A stretch of DNA of 64,000 nucleotides from Anisus vortex (Eukaryota > Mollusca > Gastropoda > Planorbidae): NCBI GenBank assembly GCA_949126835.1, contig OX421501.1, positions 5,402,499-5,466,498 of the forward strand, read 5' to 3'. The notes under the pieces are model-generated. The model did not search any database. It had not been told where the DNA came from and was given only the letters and a program-made list of their open reading frames with translations. The stretch's first letter is position 1. Every line of letters starts with the position of its first letter. Position numbers and translations under genes: made by a program. Positions 1 to 12,445 of the stretch are shown piece by piece.

Positions 1-1733
1 ATATTACACACGCTCCCTCTGTAAAGAAGATTATTGCGTCCTACGTTTACCCGTGGTCAGAGTCTGCATTTTAATTAGTGATTTAAATGACGATATTTTT
101 CCCCTGGTTTGTTCGGTTAATCCATTCAATGCCCGGATGCCAGTGTTTTATTACTACTATTTACATTGTTTAAAAAAACGTATTTATCCTTTAATATGAG
201 TGGCCATGTTTCTCCTGTGAACATGCAATGTCACGGTATCATTTTCTGCAGGCGTCCTATTTAAAGGACATAAAAAAAAAATAATATAAATCAAAATTAT
301 TCTAAAAATAATATACAAATTCACAGACAAACTTTCATCAGTGTAGGCCTATAACATTATATTTTTTTCTATAACGTAAGTAAAAATTAAGAAAAAATTA
401 GACGTCAGCAAGATATTGGTTAAGAAAAAGTTCTGTTTCGAAGTTATCACCATGAAGATCGTACTGAAATTTATAACAGCCATTAACGTGTCTGTGTGTG
501 TGAAGTTCTTAATGTCAGTCAACCCTGTATCATATCTTTATGACCTGTCGCATATTAATAGTACCCAAACAGACCTCACGTAAATCTAGCTTAAAACTAG
601 ATATTTTCCTTTTTAATCCACAGCAGTTGACATTACCAAATAGGGCGAGCATTTCGGAAGAAGTGTGTACATTTTTTGCACTAAGCTTATACCATTAAAA
701 ACGTAAGAGGAGTGATCATTTTAACCCTTACAGTCCCGGGCGCGTATATAGCGGAACTGAAGGCACCATAGATAGAACTAGGTCGGTACGGGAAGGGTTA
801 AGAAATAATCATTGGTTATGTGCGAGTAAAGAAACACTTAACATTTTACCCACTTCAATGATGGACTAGCCTCGCCGCTTGTCTTACCCTTAGATAAGGG
901 CTCATACGATAAGAAGGCGTCAGTTTTTTGTTGCCGAATATGTTAGGATTCTTCAAGATTTTACTACACTTCTGAATTAAATATTTGTTGAATGAAATTG
1001 TTACATCTAGTTACTGTTGTCAAGTATATGTCTCGTTGTTTACAACACAATATAATAATATCACAAGTCGGAATATTAGACATCTACAAGTACTGGTTTG
1101 TTGAAAAAAAGAACTGTCAGATAGAAAAGCCTGATTTTGAACCCAGGACAAGAGAGAAGTGTACATATGAAAACAACATAATATTAAATATCAAGTCTAC
1201 CCTAGGACTAACGAATGCATCTACTACACTGCTCTGACGACTACGGGATAGTGGTCGTAACAGACTTCACAAAAGAACAATTGCGCGTATCGTTTCTTCA
1301 GCCGATTGGAACTTATAGAAGTCTCACTACATTCTACATGAGACAAGGAAAATTGATTTGTTCCCGTGTCTTGCGAGGGGGGGGGGGGGATACACCTCTT
1401 CTGATGTGAACCTGTATGGTTTTGGTTGCGAGTGAAAAACAATTTCGTTAATAAAGTATTATATTATAGGCTACTGCAAAAAATTATTTAAAAAAAAACA
1501 AACTAAAATACGAAAATGCTGGTGTTTATTTATTTAGGCATTATACTCATATAACATTGCTAAAAATATTCATTATTGGCTACAATTTAAGTGCTCAGTG
1601 ATTGTAATTAAAATGCATCGTAAGTAATTAAATGAATTGAAATTGTTTACTTTCGGTGAGTATAGCATTTTCAAATGTGCTTGCGCACCAAGTGTTAAAA
1701 ACAGGATATACCTGTGGATCCAGTATAGCTATA

Positions 1734-1735
<2 letters not shown>
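1..1735. other. Gene-free stretch with one dispersed repeat copy
   Basis: No convincing coding region is seen. The first ~140 bases (TTACACACGCTCCCTCTG..., then CCTGGTTTGTTCGG) resemble stretches at about 37090-37200, 39030-39180, 19310-19390 and 62530-62680, so they belong to a short interspersed repeat family of unknown class. A poly-G run lies near 1377-1389. Short open frames here have neither recognisable motifs nor repeat support. Confidence 0.5.

Positions 1736-1767
<32 letters not shown>
1730..1767. repeat. (AT)n microsatellite
   Basis: About 19 tandem AT dinucleotides, directly readable. It lies just upstream of a SINE tail and LINE fragment. Confidence 0.9.
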
Positions 1768-1771
<4 letters not shown>

Positions 1772-1779
1772 GATAAGTT

Positions 1780-1918
1780 AGTAAGTAAAAGTAAAGTATC
1801 CCGTCGGACCGAGTTGATCCATAAGGCCGGTGAAGCAGCGTTCACCAGATTCCGTGGGCACGGCATACTAGGTGATTGTGTGGCCAGCACTACACACAGC
1901 CGCCTTTACTTACTTTAC
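1780..1918 (-). mobile_element. SINE 3' tail fragment, minus strand
   Basis: The reverse complement of this stretch matches the tail of the tRNA-derived SINE at 37482-37740. Shared blocks include the CGCTGCTTCACCGGCC motif, GATCAA..TGGTC and a terminal TACTTTAC. No tRNA-like head with A and B boxes is present, so this is only the 3' part. It abuts the LINE fragment that follows. Confidence 0.6.
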
Positions 1919-2880
1919 TCAGAAGTTCCACAAGGAACTGTTCTAGGACCCGTAGTATTTCTAATTTATGTTAATGATCTACCATGTTGCATCAACACAG
2001 GAACAAAAGTAAGATTGTTTGCCGATGATTGCATGATTTATAAAATAATAAAGACAGGAAAAGATATCTAACTTTTACAAAAAGCCTAGATGAACTACAG
2101 AAATGGGAATCAAACTGGAGTATGTCTTTTCACCCAGAAAAATGATAACTAATAAGGGTATCCAAGAAAAATAAACACATAATAACAAACTACTTTATTC
2201 ATGGTAAAGAACTAACTCAAACTAACAATGCTAAGTATCTAGGAGTAATAATAAATGATACGTTATCTTGGAACTCTCATATTGATGAAGTAATTAAAAT
2301 ATCTAACAAAATATTAGGATTCATAAAACGGAACTTTTAATAATGTAATAAGAATATAAAACTAAAATGCTATCTAACCATAGTTAGGCCTATACTAGAA
2401 TATGCAGCATTTGTATGGGTCCCATCAACTAAAGAAAACATTAAAAAATTAGAACAAATTCAAAAAAGAGCTGCAAGGTTCATAACTAGTGAATATTCTC
2501 AATTATCAAGGGTAACACCATTAGTCAAATCACTAAAACTAGAAACACTAGAGGATAGATGGGCAAAGAGTAAAGTAGTAATAATACATAAGGCATTAAA
2601 CTCTAATATTTAGTAAAACAACCCAAAAAAAACCTGTTGCAAAGCTCAGATAGACCTAAAGGCAAAAACACTTTCCTTATTCCTTATGCTAGAACAAATG
2701 CCTATTACTCTTTATTCCCAAGTGGCATTCGGCTTTGAAATGGGTAGCCTGAACAAACCAGGAAAACCAGTAACTTAGCATCATTTAAAACATTAATCGA
2801 AATGCAAGACTAGACTCGAACCAAGGATGAGCGTATATAACATTCTTTATAGAAGGAGTGTCTGTGATGTATCAGATAAA
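1918..2880 (+). pseudogene. Non-LTR retrotransposon (LINE) reverse transcriptase fragment, decayed
   Basis: Translation shows reverse transcriptase motifs typical of Jockey/CR1-like LINEs. A PQGTVLGP block lies near 1927-1950 and the FADD catalytic motif near 2020, followed by thumb-like blocks (KYLGV near 2233, RPILEYA near 2388, QKRAARF near 2462). The element is 5'-truncated: nothing homologous precedes the PQG block. Several breaks disrupt the frame, including an in-frame stop at 2069-2071, stops near 2145 and 2340, and frame changes after 2600. It is a dead 5'-truncated copy. The exact clade is not determined. Confidence 0.8.
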
Positions 2881-2904
2881 AGATAAATACCAAACAAATC
2901 TTTT

Positions 2905-4100
2905 GTTGTTGAAATATAAAAATTTGTGTCGTTAGGTCAATGCTTTTTTTTAGTGCACCATTTTTTATCTTGGGATTCTAAAATAGTCATTACTATAGGG
3001 CGTTTGCAATCACGTGACAAAAAGCACGTGATTTGTGTTTACTTTCTGTAATGGTGTACAAGTAATAATGGACGCTGTATTAATAAAGTTTCATATAGGC
3101 TCGAGCTTTTTTTAAATGATGTGTTGTGTTTTAAGTCTTATTAAGATTTAAACTGTATTATGTATGTTAAATAAAATAGGCTATTTTATTATTATCATAG
3201 ACATAGATCATAAACGATGTGAGCCTATTAGTGACTTGACAATAGCCTATTCACCAACAATATCACTTGACATCGTAGTCTAGCCTACGAAACATTAAAA
3301 GTGTAGGTCTATAAAGTGAAATTGAAAGTGTAAATAGGTCTAGGCGGCCCTAGCCTAATCACATTAATCAATTAATCTACAGTACTACTATTTACCTCCT
3401 TATTTTTGAGTAGGATAGCCAATATTCAGATGTGAATTTTGCATGATAAAGAAGTACTTCACTTGCACCACGTTACATTTGTACCTCACGTGGGTTCTTT
3501 ATTTACACAAATACGTCACTAAAAACCTAAGCCACGCCCACTAAGAACGCTCTATACCTATGCGTGTTAATTGTGTTAATTTTCATTTTCCGATATTGTT
3601 ATTTAAAATATAACAAAAATAGTTTATAATTACTTTTAATAAATAATAAGCATAGTTAGGAATACAATAATTTTTCAATAAAATTGGTTTAACGTTTAGA
3701 TTTTAGTACCTTAACACTAGTGTTTTTCCCTGCGAATCCAATAACACTGTCTCCTAAACTTCCCTAAAGACTTCCTCTGTATACAACTTTCTATTTTAAT
3801 CTTAATTTTCCATTGAGAAAACATAGAGAATTACTAAACCGGAAGTCTAGAAGATCTAGTGCTATCGGAAATTCCAAAACTAAGTGTTTCAAGTTATCAA
3901 ATAGTTGAAATATAAAAGCGAGCGGTCCATCTTATTTATAGTCTTAGTATTTCATGCTTTGTTGAATATTTGTTTTACATAATGTGATGCACATTAAATA
4001 AGCATGAAAACAATATAATATTAAAAAGAATAGCGCTAAAATAAATATCCATTATTATAATAATACTTCTTTTTTTGTTATTGTAAAATTTTTAATTAGA
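2905..4100. repeat. 5' flank of gene A, duplicated upstream of gene B
   Basis: Blocks of this flank recur upstream of gene B. About 2905-3000 matches 44688-44785, 3560-3700 matches 45205-45350, 3708-3920 matches 47236-47464, and 3920-4100 matches 55832-56016. The intervening B sequence is broken by a ~1.9-kb insertion and by Element 2. This shows that the gene duplication included at least 1.2 kb of upstream DNA. Confidence 0.75.
3911..3918 (+). promoter_or_regulatory. TATA-like box upstream of gene A
   Basis: TATAAAAG lies 183 bp before the gene A start codon, inside a block conserved between the two gene copies. The corresponding B site reads TATCAAAG at 47452-47459. A role as core promoter is inferred from sequence and position only. 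Confidence 0.35.
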
Positions 4101-7100
4101 ATGTTGCAGACAAGTCACTGCAAAGATTTAGTCCAAATGAGCCGCAATCTTTTGGCAGGGATAATCATCACCGCTACACTGTGCACTGTCTACTACAATT
4201 TCTACATATCAACAATTTGGGGCCCCAGTGTTACCGAAAGCTTCTGGAAAAAGAATTCCCTTAAAAAGTAAGAGTTGATATCCTGTTGTTGTTGTGTTAA
4301 ACTTGTGTTGGACCTTTTAAACTCTTTGGTTGGTATACATTAGATCAGGGGTGTGAGCAAACCTTTTGTGCGTAGGGACGCATGGACACTTGTACGGCTA
4401 TTATAGCGGGGGGGGGGGAGGATTAAGTCTTTAGTAATATTATGTAATATTATGAATTATTTAAAGGTTATAAAGGGGATGGACTTTAGTGAAATTAATC
4501 TAGATGTAAAAAAAAAATTTAAGCTTTTACCTAAGTTGTATACTTTATCTATTCCTGGATCTAAATTATTGAGTTCGGAAATCTTAGTAACATTATTTCA
4601 ATGTAAAAATTGCATTAGAAATGGGTATACATCAGAATTTTATTTTATTTTTGTTAAATATGTTTACACTAAAGTAATATAAAAAATTAGTTTAATTCTA
4701 TATTAATATACATCAAATTAAAGGTTAACATATTTTCTATGTGGGGGCAAAATCTTACAACAAACCATTAAGAAATAGACATAGAAATAGAATGTTTAAA
4801 TTTTTGTCCCCAATTTTTTTTTTCCTATAATCGTCAGTTTTTTCGGTTTTTATTAAAATACTACTTTTTCTTCTTCTTTTTATATTAACTTCGTAATTTA
4901 TGAACCATTTATTATGTAATTGTTTACATACATTTAGTACATGTTAATAATCAAAGTTTGAAGATGAATTTTCGATACGAGTTATAGTTTTTCTTAAATA
5001 CAATTTTAATTAAAATTTTTAGCTATTGTTACGTCCACAATCCCCTTGTGGCCAGAGCCGTGTAGATATTGTTGATAATTCTCATTGGTCCTAGGGTAGA
5101 CTTTAGTTATTATTATTTATGTTTTAGTATTACACGAACTCTTCTTATAGTCCTGGGCACAAACTCAGGATTTGCGTTCTAACAGTCTCTTTCCTTGATG
5201 TTAGAGTAGTAAATAAATATTATAGTATTGTAAACAACACAATAGAATAGTGACTTGACGAGGAAGCTTCAGTGTAAATGTTGTTGCTAATTTAATTCAG
5301 GTGATATGTTCAATGATATAATATACAATATTAAGGCTATGTACAGTTAGAATAAAATAATGCGAACACAAGCGTCCTCAAAAGAAATTATCTCGAAACT
5401 CACTGCCTTCAGACAAACAAATCTTTAAATACTATTAGAGTGGTGCGGGGGACAGACCTATTACTAGTAGGGGTGAAAATAATGGTATCATTACAAATTC
5501 ATAACAAAAACGATAGGAACTACCCTATTCAGAAAATAATAAGCCATTCCCAGACACTCCGAGAATTTAAGGTCAACACAGAATTCCAACATTACCTAGA
5601 ATCTTTTGCGTTCGTACTAAAAGTCAAGCAATCGGAAAGACTAAGCCCCGCCCACAAAATCGTGTGTAGGGAAAAAAAAAAGAGAGGGGGGGGGGAATAA
5701 ACATTGTGTGTTCCAATACTTGGAAAACAATATACATGACACTATTAAATTATTATTATTTTTTTATGTCCTACTAAAAATTTCATAGAAATTTAATTAA
5801 ATAAATGTTACCAAATTTCATCTTCAAATTTTATAAAGATATAGCTTATCGATATTTCCGCAACGTTGCAATATTTATTGCAATCTTATTAAATAATCAA
5901 GGCGATACATTTTATTGTGGTAAATCGTTTAAAAAAAAATCACAAAATGGCCGCTCATTCCATCGCAACCATCGTGTACAAATAAAGAAAAAATTGGTCT
6001 TTACTGGCTCCCCACCCCTTAAACAATGCAATTTTTTTTTTTAAACTTATATACATAAACATTATATTTGCCAATATGGACAAAAAACGTTAACTGTTGT
6101 AAATATTGTACACTACGTTATCTGTAGATGGCTTTAATTTAGATACAAACCAACTACAAATGTTGATTTTTAATGATGTGTTTGTAACTGCCTGCAATAT
6201 ATGAAAATATTCTTGAAATATGGAGCACAGTTTATTATACAAAACGAAGTTAAAATTGTTAATCCTAAAGCCCATTAGAGCTGTACAAGTTGCGACAGAA
6301 AAGGCCAGAGAGAAACCGATATAGAGAATAGAGACTAGAAGAGGAGAAAGAAAGGGTGTGAATGAGTAAGAGAGAGAGACGGAGAGAAAGGAATAGTGAA
6401 TTAAAGAGAAAGAGAAAGAACGAGAAAGATTGAGGAAAAAAAAAACTATATCCTTTTATAACAATAGGAAACGATATTTTAGAATTTAGAACAACTTAAA
6501 ATATAAAATAATTAACTTATTAAGTTTTGATCTTAGATTAATTTTTTTTAAAAGACCATGTGCTATTTCATGTAGAAATTCCAGCGCCAAAGTTCCGTTT
6601 GAGAAATGGATCGTGATGACCTCCATAAACCCACCAACAGAGAGCGTCAAATTTTTGGCCCAGTTACCGGGCTGGAGGGTTGTGGTCGTGGGCGACGTCA
6701 AGAGCCCGGGCAACTGGAGGTAAGGTATCAATTTCATTAATGATATATGAAAAACGTTATTGTTTCGTTTGTGGATTATGATTCGACAATGAACAATATT
6801 TTATTTGCCATTTAGTACATAAGTACAATAAAGACTTAGTCAAAGACATTATAAGACTATTAATCTAACTTATATTGGAATATTGACGTTAGGCATTACT
6901 CAGCTTATTTATTACTATACTGACTTAAATACGTTTATCTATGACAATACTCAAATAAGGTTATTTGTGACTATTCTGCTTCTTCTATTAGCCAGTCTGC
7001 AGAGCACTTTGATCTCTTGCAGTTAACGTCAGACACACTGGCATTGTTATTCTGGGATTTCCTTTGTTTCTTTTTTCAAACCCCGCAGTTCACGAGTTTT

Positions 7101-10100
7101 CGGTTCTGAACCAAGCACTCGTTAGTGGTACTCCGGGATTGGGCTGCATTGAGTCAGGGCTGAGTTGTGCTGCGGTGAGGCTGGCCTTTGGTCCGATCTC
7201 CGCCATCCACAGAGCTCTTCACATTTTTAGATTGCGGGAATACTCTGTGGAATTGCCACATGTATTTCAGCATAAATGCCATTGAAAAAATATACACACA
7301 TATTTTTATGAAGTTTTTGCCGGCAACTTTAGAACAACATAAAACTTTTTCTATTGTGAAATTATCACTTTCAGTTTCCCAAACTGTGACTTCTTAAGTA
7401 TCGCCAGCCAGAAATTTCTCAACTTTAAAGTCACAAGTTCTCTCCCTTACAAGAGTTACGCCCGCAAGAATATCGGCTTTCTTTATGCCATCTCACACGG
7501 GGCCAAGTTTATCTATGAAACGGATGACGACAATAGGTGGGTATCTTTAACATATTTTAATGATATAATATGTTGTATACGTTTTAAAAATATCGTAAAA
7601 TTGATAATAAAAATATATCTCAATTGAGTATTTTAAAATTTTGACTATTAAATAAAATACGTAACATAAGTATAGTCCAAATCTCAACATTGTTAAAAAC
7701 ATTAAAAATGTAATATAAGGTACCGTACGCATTCGGCTGTTCAACTGAAGGTTCTTTGGTTAGAATTATGATAAAGGCAATGATTAGTTCTTTTTTTCTT
7801 TTATTGACAAACGAATAAAGAGAATATTAACTGACCTCATTAATTCAATGCAACAACATTCCATTACTCTCTCTACACTTCTAGAAATAGTAAAATAAAC
7901 ATTACACTTAGTGATTCTCCCTAGAAACAGAGAGATCATTTAAAATATAACACTTTGATCTTCCAGACCTATCAACAACTTGGATGGATTTATCTACAGT
8001 GAAGAAACATCAGGACTTATGTTTGGTGGCAAACATCTCTTTAACCCGTACCATCATTTCGGTCAGTCCACACTGTGGCCAAGAGGTTATCCATTATCTA
8101 AAATTGGAGATGTCTCAAACAGAACGTACTGGTAAATATTTAGTACTATTAATCAACATGGTAAAACAAAAAGATAACAATTTTCCGAAATCTTTTTGGA
8201 CTTTTGTTCAGAAGATTATTCTAGGTGATCGTTAACATTTGTATTCAACAAAGCTATTGATGGCAAAATCTGTCTTGAAGTCAGTCTGAAATAAAATGGC
8301 GATGGCTAATTTATATAGCTTTATGCCATGCTAATTTATTTTCAATATTTTATTTAATTACAAAACGTTTTACTTTCATACACCAAAACAAATGATTTGT
8401 GATTTGGCGTTAAGATAGTCGTTTTAAAAAAACTATTTTAATGTAATAGTCTTTATGATGTACGTTCAATATTGTCCAATGCTTTTTTACGGGCTCTATA
8501 TTATAGAAATATGATTCTGGACAATTTAAGATTTCTTCTTTAAGGGCAAAATTCTGGGCATTATTTTGTCATAGGGATAAATGACAAGTTTTATTTATGA
8601 TCTAAGTAAATCTTGAATATTAAGGCATTAAGAAATTCGTATATGTTAAACTATTGTAAGCTTACTCATGATACATAAATTGTAATACCTTTAAAAACAA
8701 TAACATATATTAAAATATTGTTAAAATCCTATTATTAAATTAGTATCTTTATATAAACAGGTTATCCAGCCATTGGACTACGCCCTCCATACAACAAGGT
8801 ATTGTCAACGGAGATCCAGATGTTGACGCCATCTTTAGACTGACCAGGAAATCTGTCACAGCACCAATCAACGTGACCTTCGACCCTCACGCGCCACCTG
8901 TCATCCTCCCGCAAGGCGTTTTCTGCCCTTTCAACTCACAAAACACTTTGTTTCACGAAAGAGCTTTCTGGGCTTTGCTTATCCCAACTGGCACCACTTT
9001 CAGAATGTGTGACATTTGGCGTGGGTACTGGGCGCAGAGACTCATGTGGGAGATTGGAGACCGACTGGCTTTCTTTCCAGCTAATGCATACCAGAACCGA
9101 AGTCCTCATTCCTACTTTGATGATGCCAGAGATGAAAAGGACATGTACTTCCAAACAGAATCTCTGATCACTTTTTTGACCAACTGGACATGTCCAGCAA
9201 GAGTATCGTTCTTCGGGTGTGTTCTTGAGCTGACCACAGCAATGGTGGATCAAACGTTCTGGAGACAAGAAGAAATTGAGTTAACTCGTCTATGGCTGGA
9301 AGATTTATTAGATCTGGGATATACCGAGCCTAGTCGAGTAAGAGAAATTGCAACGTTAAACAACAATGAAACATTAGCAGTAGAACAATTTCATGAACTC
9401 CATGATGACATATATAAAGAAAACACTACTTTGACTAAAGTAATATTTATACCAGCTGAGCAGGAATTCCAAATGATAAACAAAGCAAACTTTTTAAAAT
9501 CGATTTCACAGGAGGCTATAGAGAGCATATCTAAAATATGTCCAAATATTACCAATATATATTGGGATTTTGCCAAAGCACCCTACTTAAACTATTACAA
9601 TGATATTCTAGTGGTTTTTGTTTTTAATTTCCCCGGACATTACTCCAATGTAGATTATCTTGACGCTTTGTACAGAAAAGTCTTTCCAAACCTCATCTAC
9701 TGTGGAGGCAATGCCAACAACTTCTTAGAGGCAACAAAGCCCATGGGGAAGCAGGTTAGTTTTATCGAGGCCAGCCTTGAGAAAGGATATGTCGGGTACC
9801 TATGCGCCATCAAAGCGATGGAGATGAACCTTAGGGTCAAAGGTTACCTCATCCTTGGTGACGATGTCATGCTCAAACATTGGGCGTTTGTAAACTCAAG
9901 CAAAGATCACTTTTGGGTGACGGAAAGTTCCATGCGATTAAACGTGACGCTAAATTCGCATTGGTGGAATTGGTGGAATTTTCCTATCGGAAAAAAAGCG
10001 TTTGACAAAACATTTGAAGGTATAAAGACTTCACGAAGTGTCCCAGAATACATAAACATAACAGATTTCCTTCATACCTTATCCAATTACACGGGCAGTC

Positions 10101-10447
10101 CGGACTTGATTGAGGTTTCATTAGCTGACCTGTACTACATCCCTGCAATTAGACAAAGGGAAACAATCTGGTACCTGACAAAGTTCTACCAGAACCGTTC
10201 ATTTCTTGAGATCGCTGTGCCAACAGTTGTTCGCGGTATTGAAAATAAAGGTGATTTGATCTTAATCAAAGGTCAAAGTTTATGGGCTAGTAACCGAAAA
10301 AATCCATTTGGAATTTACTCCAAGGTTGAACACTATTTCCATCCTATGAAGATATCAGACCGACAAACATTTCAAGGAATTTGTGAAATATTCGCGCCAG
10401 ATATTTTAATTAACTATTTTGAATTCTCACCTACTAATTCAACTTAA
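4101..10447 (+). CDS. STELLO-type (DUF288) glycosyltransferase-like protein, gene A, five exons
   Basis: The exons are 4101-4267, 6576-6719, 7375-7536, 7967-8131 and 8761-10447. They join to 2325 nt (774 codons plus stop), with AG acceptors, GT donors and phase 2 at every junction. Exon 1 encodes a short cytoplasmic tail and one hydrophobic segment (about residues 17-35), so a type II Golgi or secretory-pathway membrane protein is likely. Exon 2 opens the globular domain with EKWIVMTSINPPTES and GWRVVVVGD. Exon 3 ends in the acidic motif TDDDN (residues 153-157). Exon 5 holds the rest of the domain, including GDD at 579-581 and many N-x-S/T sequons. Size and motifs match DUF288/STELLO proteins, which in plants are Golgi proteins that act with cellulose synthase complexes; the animal substrate is unknown. 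At residues 528-530 this copy reads GGN where gene B has GDD. Exon calls are supported by conservation of every boundary in gene B. Transcription is not shown. Confidence 0.88.
4346..6300 (+). mobile_element. hAT-type element remnant in gene A intron 1 (right end lost)
   Basis: The left terminus begins CAGGGGTGTGAGCAAAC after CATTAGAT, exactly as in the better preserved copy at 56261-56675. The right terminal repeat seen in copy B is absent: homology to B stops near CCATTAGAG at about 6285. The interior is about 1.5 kb longer than in B and hosts a solo LTR. No transposase frame is recognisable. Confidence 0.5.
5027..5741 (+). mobile_element. Solo LTR, family 3, in gene A intron 1
   Basis: This 715-bp repeat begins TGTTACG and ends ATGACA. 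It is flanked by the 4-bp duplication CTAT (5023-5026 and 5742-5745) and is homologous over its whole length to 43586-44310. Having TG...CA ends and a target duplication but no internal region makes it a solo LTR, left by LTR-LTR recombination. It is not in the matching place in gene B. Confidence 0.8.
6300..6435. repeat. GA-rich low-complexity tract (intron 1, gene A)
   Basis: Purine-rich AGAGAGA/GAAAGA repeats. A related tract with the same AGAGAAACCGATATAG block lies in the gene B intron at 57270-57460, so it predates the duplication. Confidence 0.75.
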
Positions 10448-11580
10448 TGTATTAATTATTTTTATGTTCGGGTTTGTATAAGTCATGATATTTTTCCATT
10501 GCACTTTTTAATATACTTATCGGTTTGAATACATGTATAATTATATATCTAATGAAAAAAATATTTGTTTTCAAATCCTTTAATATGAATATATCCAAAA
10601 TAGTTTAATCTAAATATATAAAGTAGTCTATGTGTGTGTGTTCAAACAATCATATTAGTTAATTTGAAGATACGTGACCATATTGTCTTATATTATACCT
10701 TTGCGATTTCATTTCGGACCTGTGTCTTCGCCAGGTAAGGGGTTTGCGTATCGGAATGCCTTGCGGGCGACCCGGTTTCGATTGTCCAGTTAGTCTAATA
10801 CCTCTTTTTTCTACATTTTTGTTTCAACTAATATTACATTTAAAAAAAAAGGATTGTAAGTCAGTGAATCCCCCCAGATCCGAAAAGAAATCCTAGCCTT
10901 CACCAGGATTCGAACTAAGGAAACTCGTCATCTATGTATAAATCCATCCTTCTAAATATGTATATTAATATTATTTATTATTTCTAAGAAGGGTGCAAGG
11001 GGAAATCCAGTGATGTCACATTTTTGCTTTTTTTGAGTTATTGCCCCTATATCATGCATGGTAGGTAAAGACACATTCCTAGCAATCGAAACTAGCAATA
11101 AACGAGCTGAGTCACTCGCAGTTTAAGTTTATAAAAGTATTATAAGGGGAGAAGCTGCAATGTAACACAATTGGCAAGCTGAAAACAAGCGATGTTTATT
11201 GTTGCTTCCCTTGCGACCAATCAGCCAATTTGTAGCTGTCACGTGACATCTTGTTTGTGGAAAAAAATGGCGGACGCAGTTAGAATTCTCAAAGTCACAG
11301 ATCAGCCAAAAAAACATCGAAAACTTGGTCGAAAATAGGAACAGGTGCGAGATCAACGTCTGTCATGGCATGTTATGGGTCAATCCTGTAACTGTAAACG
11401 CCTCAATTGTTTCGAAGTGACGACCGAGGTAGAGCAAACACTTTTGCTAGCGCACTTCAACTGTAGGCCTAGCAAAGATCAACAAGACAGCTTTCTTGCT
11501 TAGACGATTGAAATCAAAGCTATCAATAGCTATACATAAATCTCTTTATATGTCTATCAACCTAATGTTTCAAGTTTGCA
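10448..11580. other. Downstream of gene A: degenerate tRNA-like SINE fragments
   Basis: Homology to the gene B 3' flank fades directly after the stop codon. At about 10740-10790 a GGTTTCGATTG stretch resembles a B box. At about 10895-10915, CCAGGATTCGAACTAAGG resembles a B box on the minus strand. Both look like decayed SINE pieces. No A box pairs confidently with either, and no gene is seen. Confidence 0.3.
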
Positions 11581-12445
11581 AATGAATATTGCAAATTAAT
11601 ATTGTCAATGAATAGAACAAAATTTTCATTCACGTTTTAATTTGTGTCATATACGTATTATAAAATAATTTGTAGCAGGCACGGTTAAAATTGTCGTATG
11701 TGTTAACTTTGAAGCGGGCAATCTCAATATAACTGCATGGGTAGTATTTTTGTAGCAGGAAATTATTCAATTTCCGATGACAAAAGTTCATTCACGTTTT
11801 AATTCGTGTCGTATACATTTTATAAACTTTGTAGCGGGTAGCGTTTAAATTGCCGGGCAATGTTTATGCCGGGACCAACTTTTGAAAGTTTTAATTTGTG
11901 TCGTATATGTTTTTTAAACTTTGTTTCATATGGATTTCACTTGTTATTATTTTGCCTGTTGAACTTATAATTTAATTCTAAGTTTGATTCCAAAGTAACA
12001 ATAAATAAATACATTGCAAATAATACCAACAAAAAAAAACAACAACAAATACAACATAGGTCTACGACTTAATGTTGTCGCAAAAAATATATCAATCAAT
12101 CATTTTTAAATTAAAAGTAGGCTACTGTTGAAATGACACGTGAGTTCCGTTTCACAGAAAGAGTTTTATTACCCAAAAAAACTCACACCATTAAATCACA
12201 GTGGTAATACTTTAAGCAATAAATTTAAAAAAATGATTATTATTTGTTTTTCTTTTTTAGTTGTATATTGAACTGGTATTGATTAACGTTTGCAAAACAA
12301 TAATAAATAAATAAATACTGACCACAAAATAAAACCTACTACTTTATGTAGGTTGCACAAAAAAAAACACTATAATGTGTCAAGCATGGTCTATACAAAT
12401 CCCGTTCGGAGAATCGAGCACATATCTGCTAGTTGTATCTAAGTA
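11580..12445 (+). repeat. Hairpin-rich interspersed repeat, copy 1
   Basis: It starts with several TTTGTAGCGGG...AATTGCC units separated by TTCATTCACGTTTTAATT..GTGTCGTATAC. It continues through TTTCATATGG, CAACATAGGTCTACGACTTAATG and GAAATGACACGTGAGTTC, and ends at GAGCACATATCTGCTAG. The same order of blocks is found in 20160-20387 plus 36440-37090, where Element 1 interrupts it. It has no coding capacity. The class is unknown; the terminal CTAG followed by T could be Helitron-like, but no good terminal hairpin is seen. Confidence 0.65.

Larger units (their letters stand above)
4268..6575 (+). other. Intron 1 of gene A, carrying nested transposable elements
   Basis: This 2.3-kb intron has a GTAAGA donor and a TGTAG acceptor. 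It contains the left end of a hAT-type element (from 4346), about 1.5 kb absent from the matching gene B intron (about 4470-6020), a solo LTR (5027-5741), and a GA-rich tract (6300-6430) that is also present in the B intron. A small open frame at 4452-4682 has no recognised motif. Confidence 0.7.

Noticed and set aside
6900..7290. An additional exon between exons 2 and 3 of gene A
   Set aside because: The stretch is similar in gene B, but its frames contain stops and indels between copies. Exons 2 and 3 join in phase without it.
8936..9268. Minus-strand frame opposite gene A exon 5 (and 60728-61075 opposite gene B)
   Set aside because: It is antisense to the conserved glycosyltransferase exon, and no independent motif is present.
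12410..12445. Helitron 3' end at ATATCTGCTAG (also 37075-37087)
   Set aside because: CTAG followed by T is present in both copies, but no stable hairpin lies just upstream, unlike the site at 17829.
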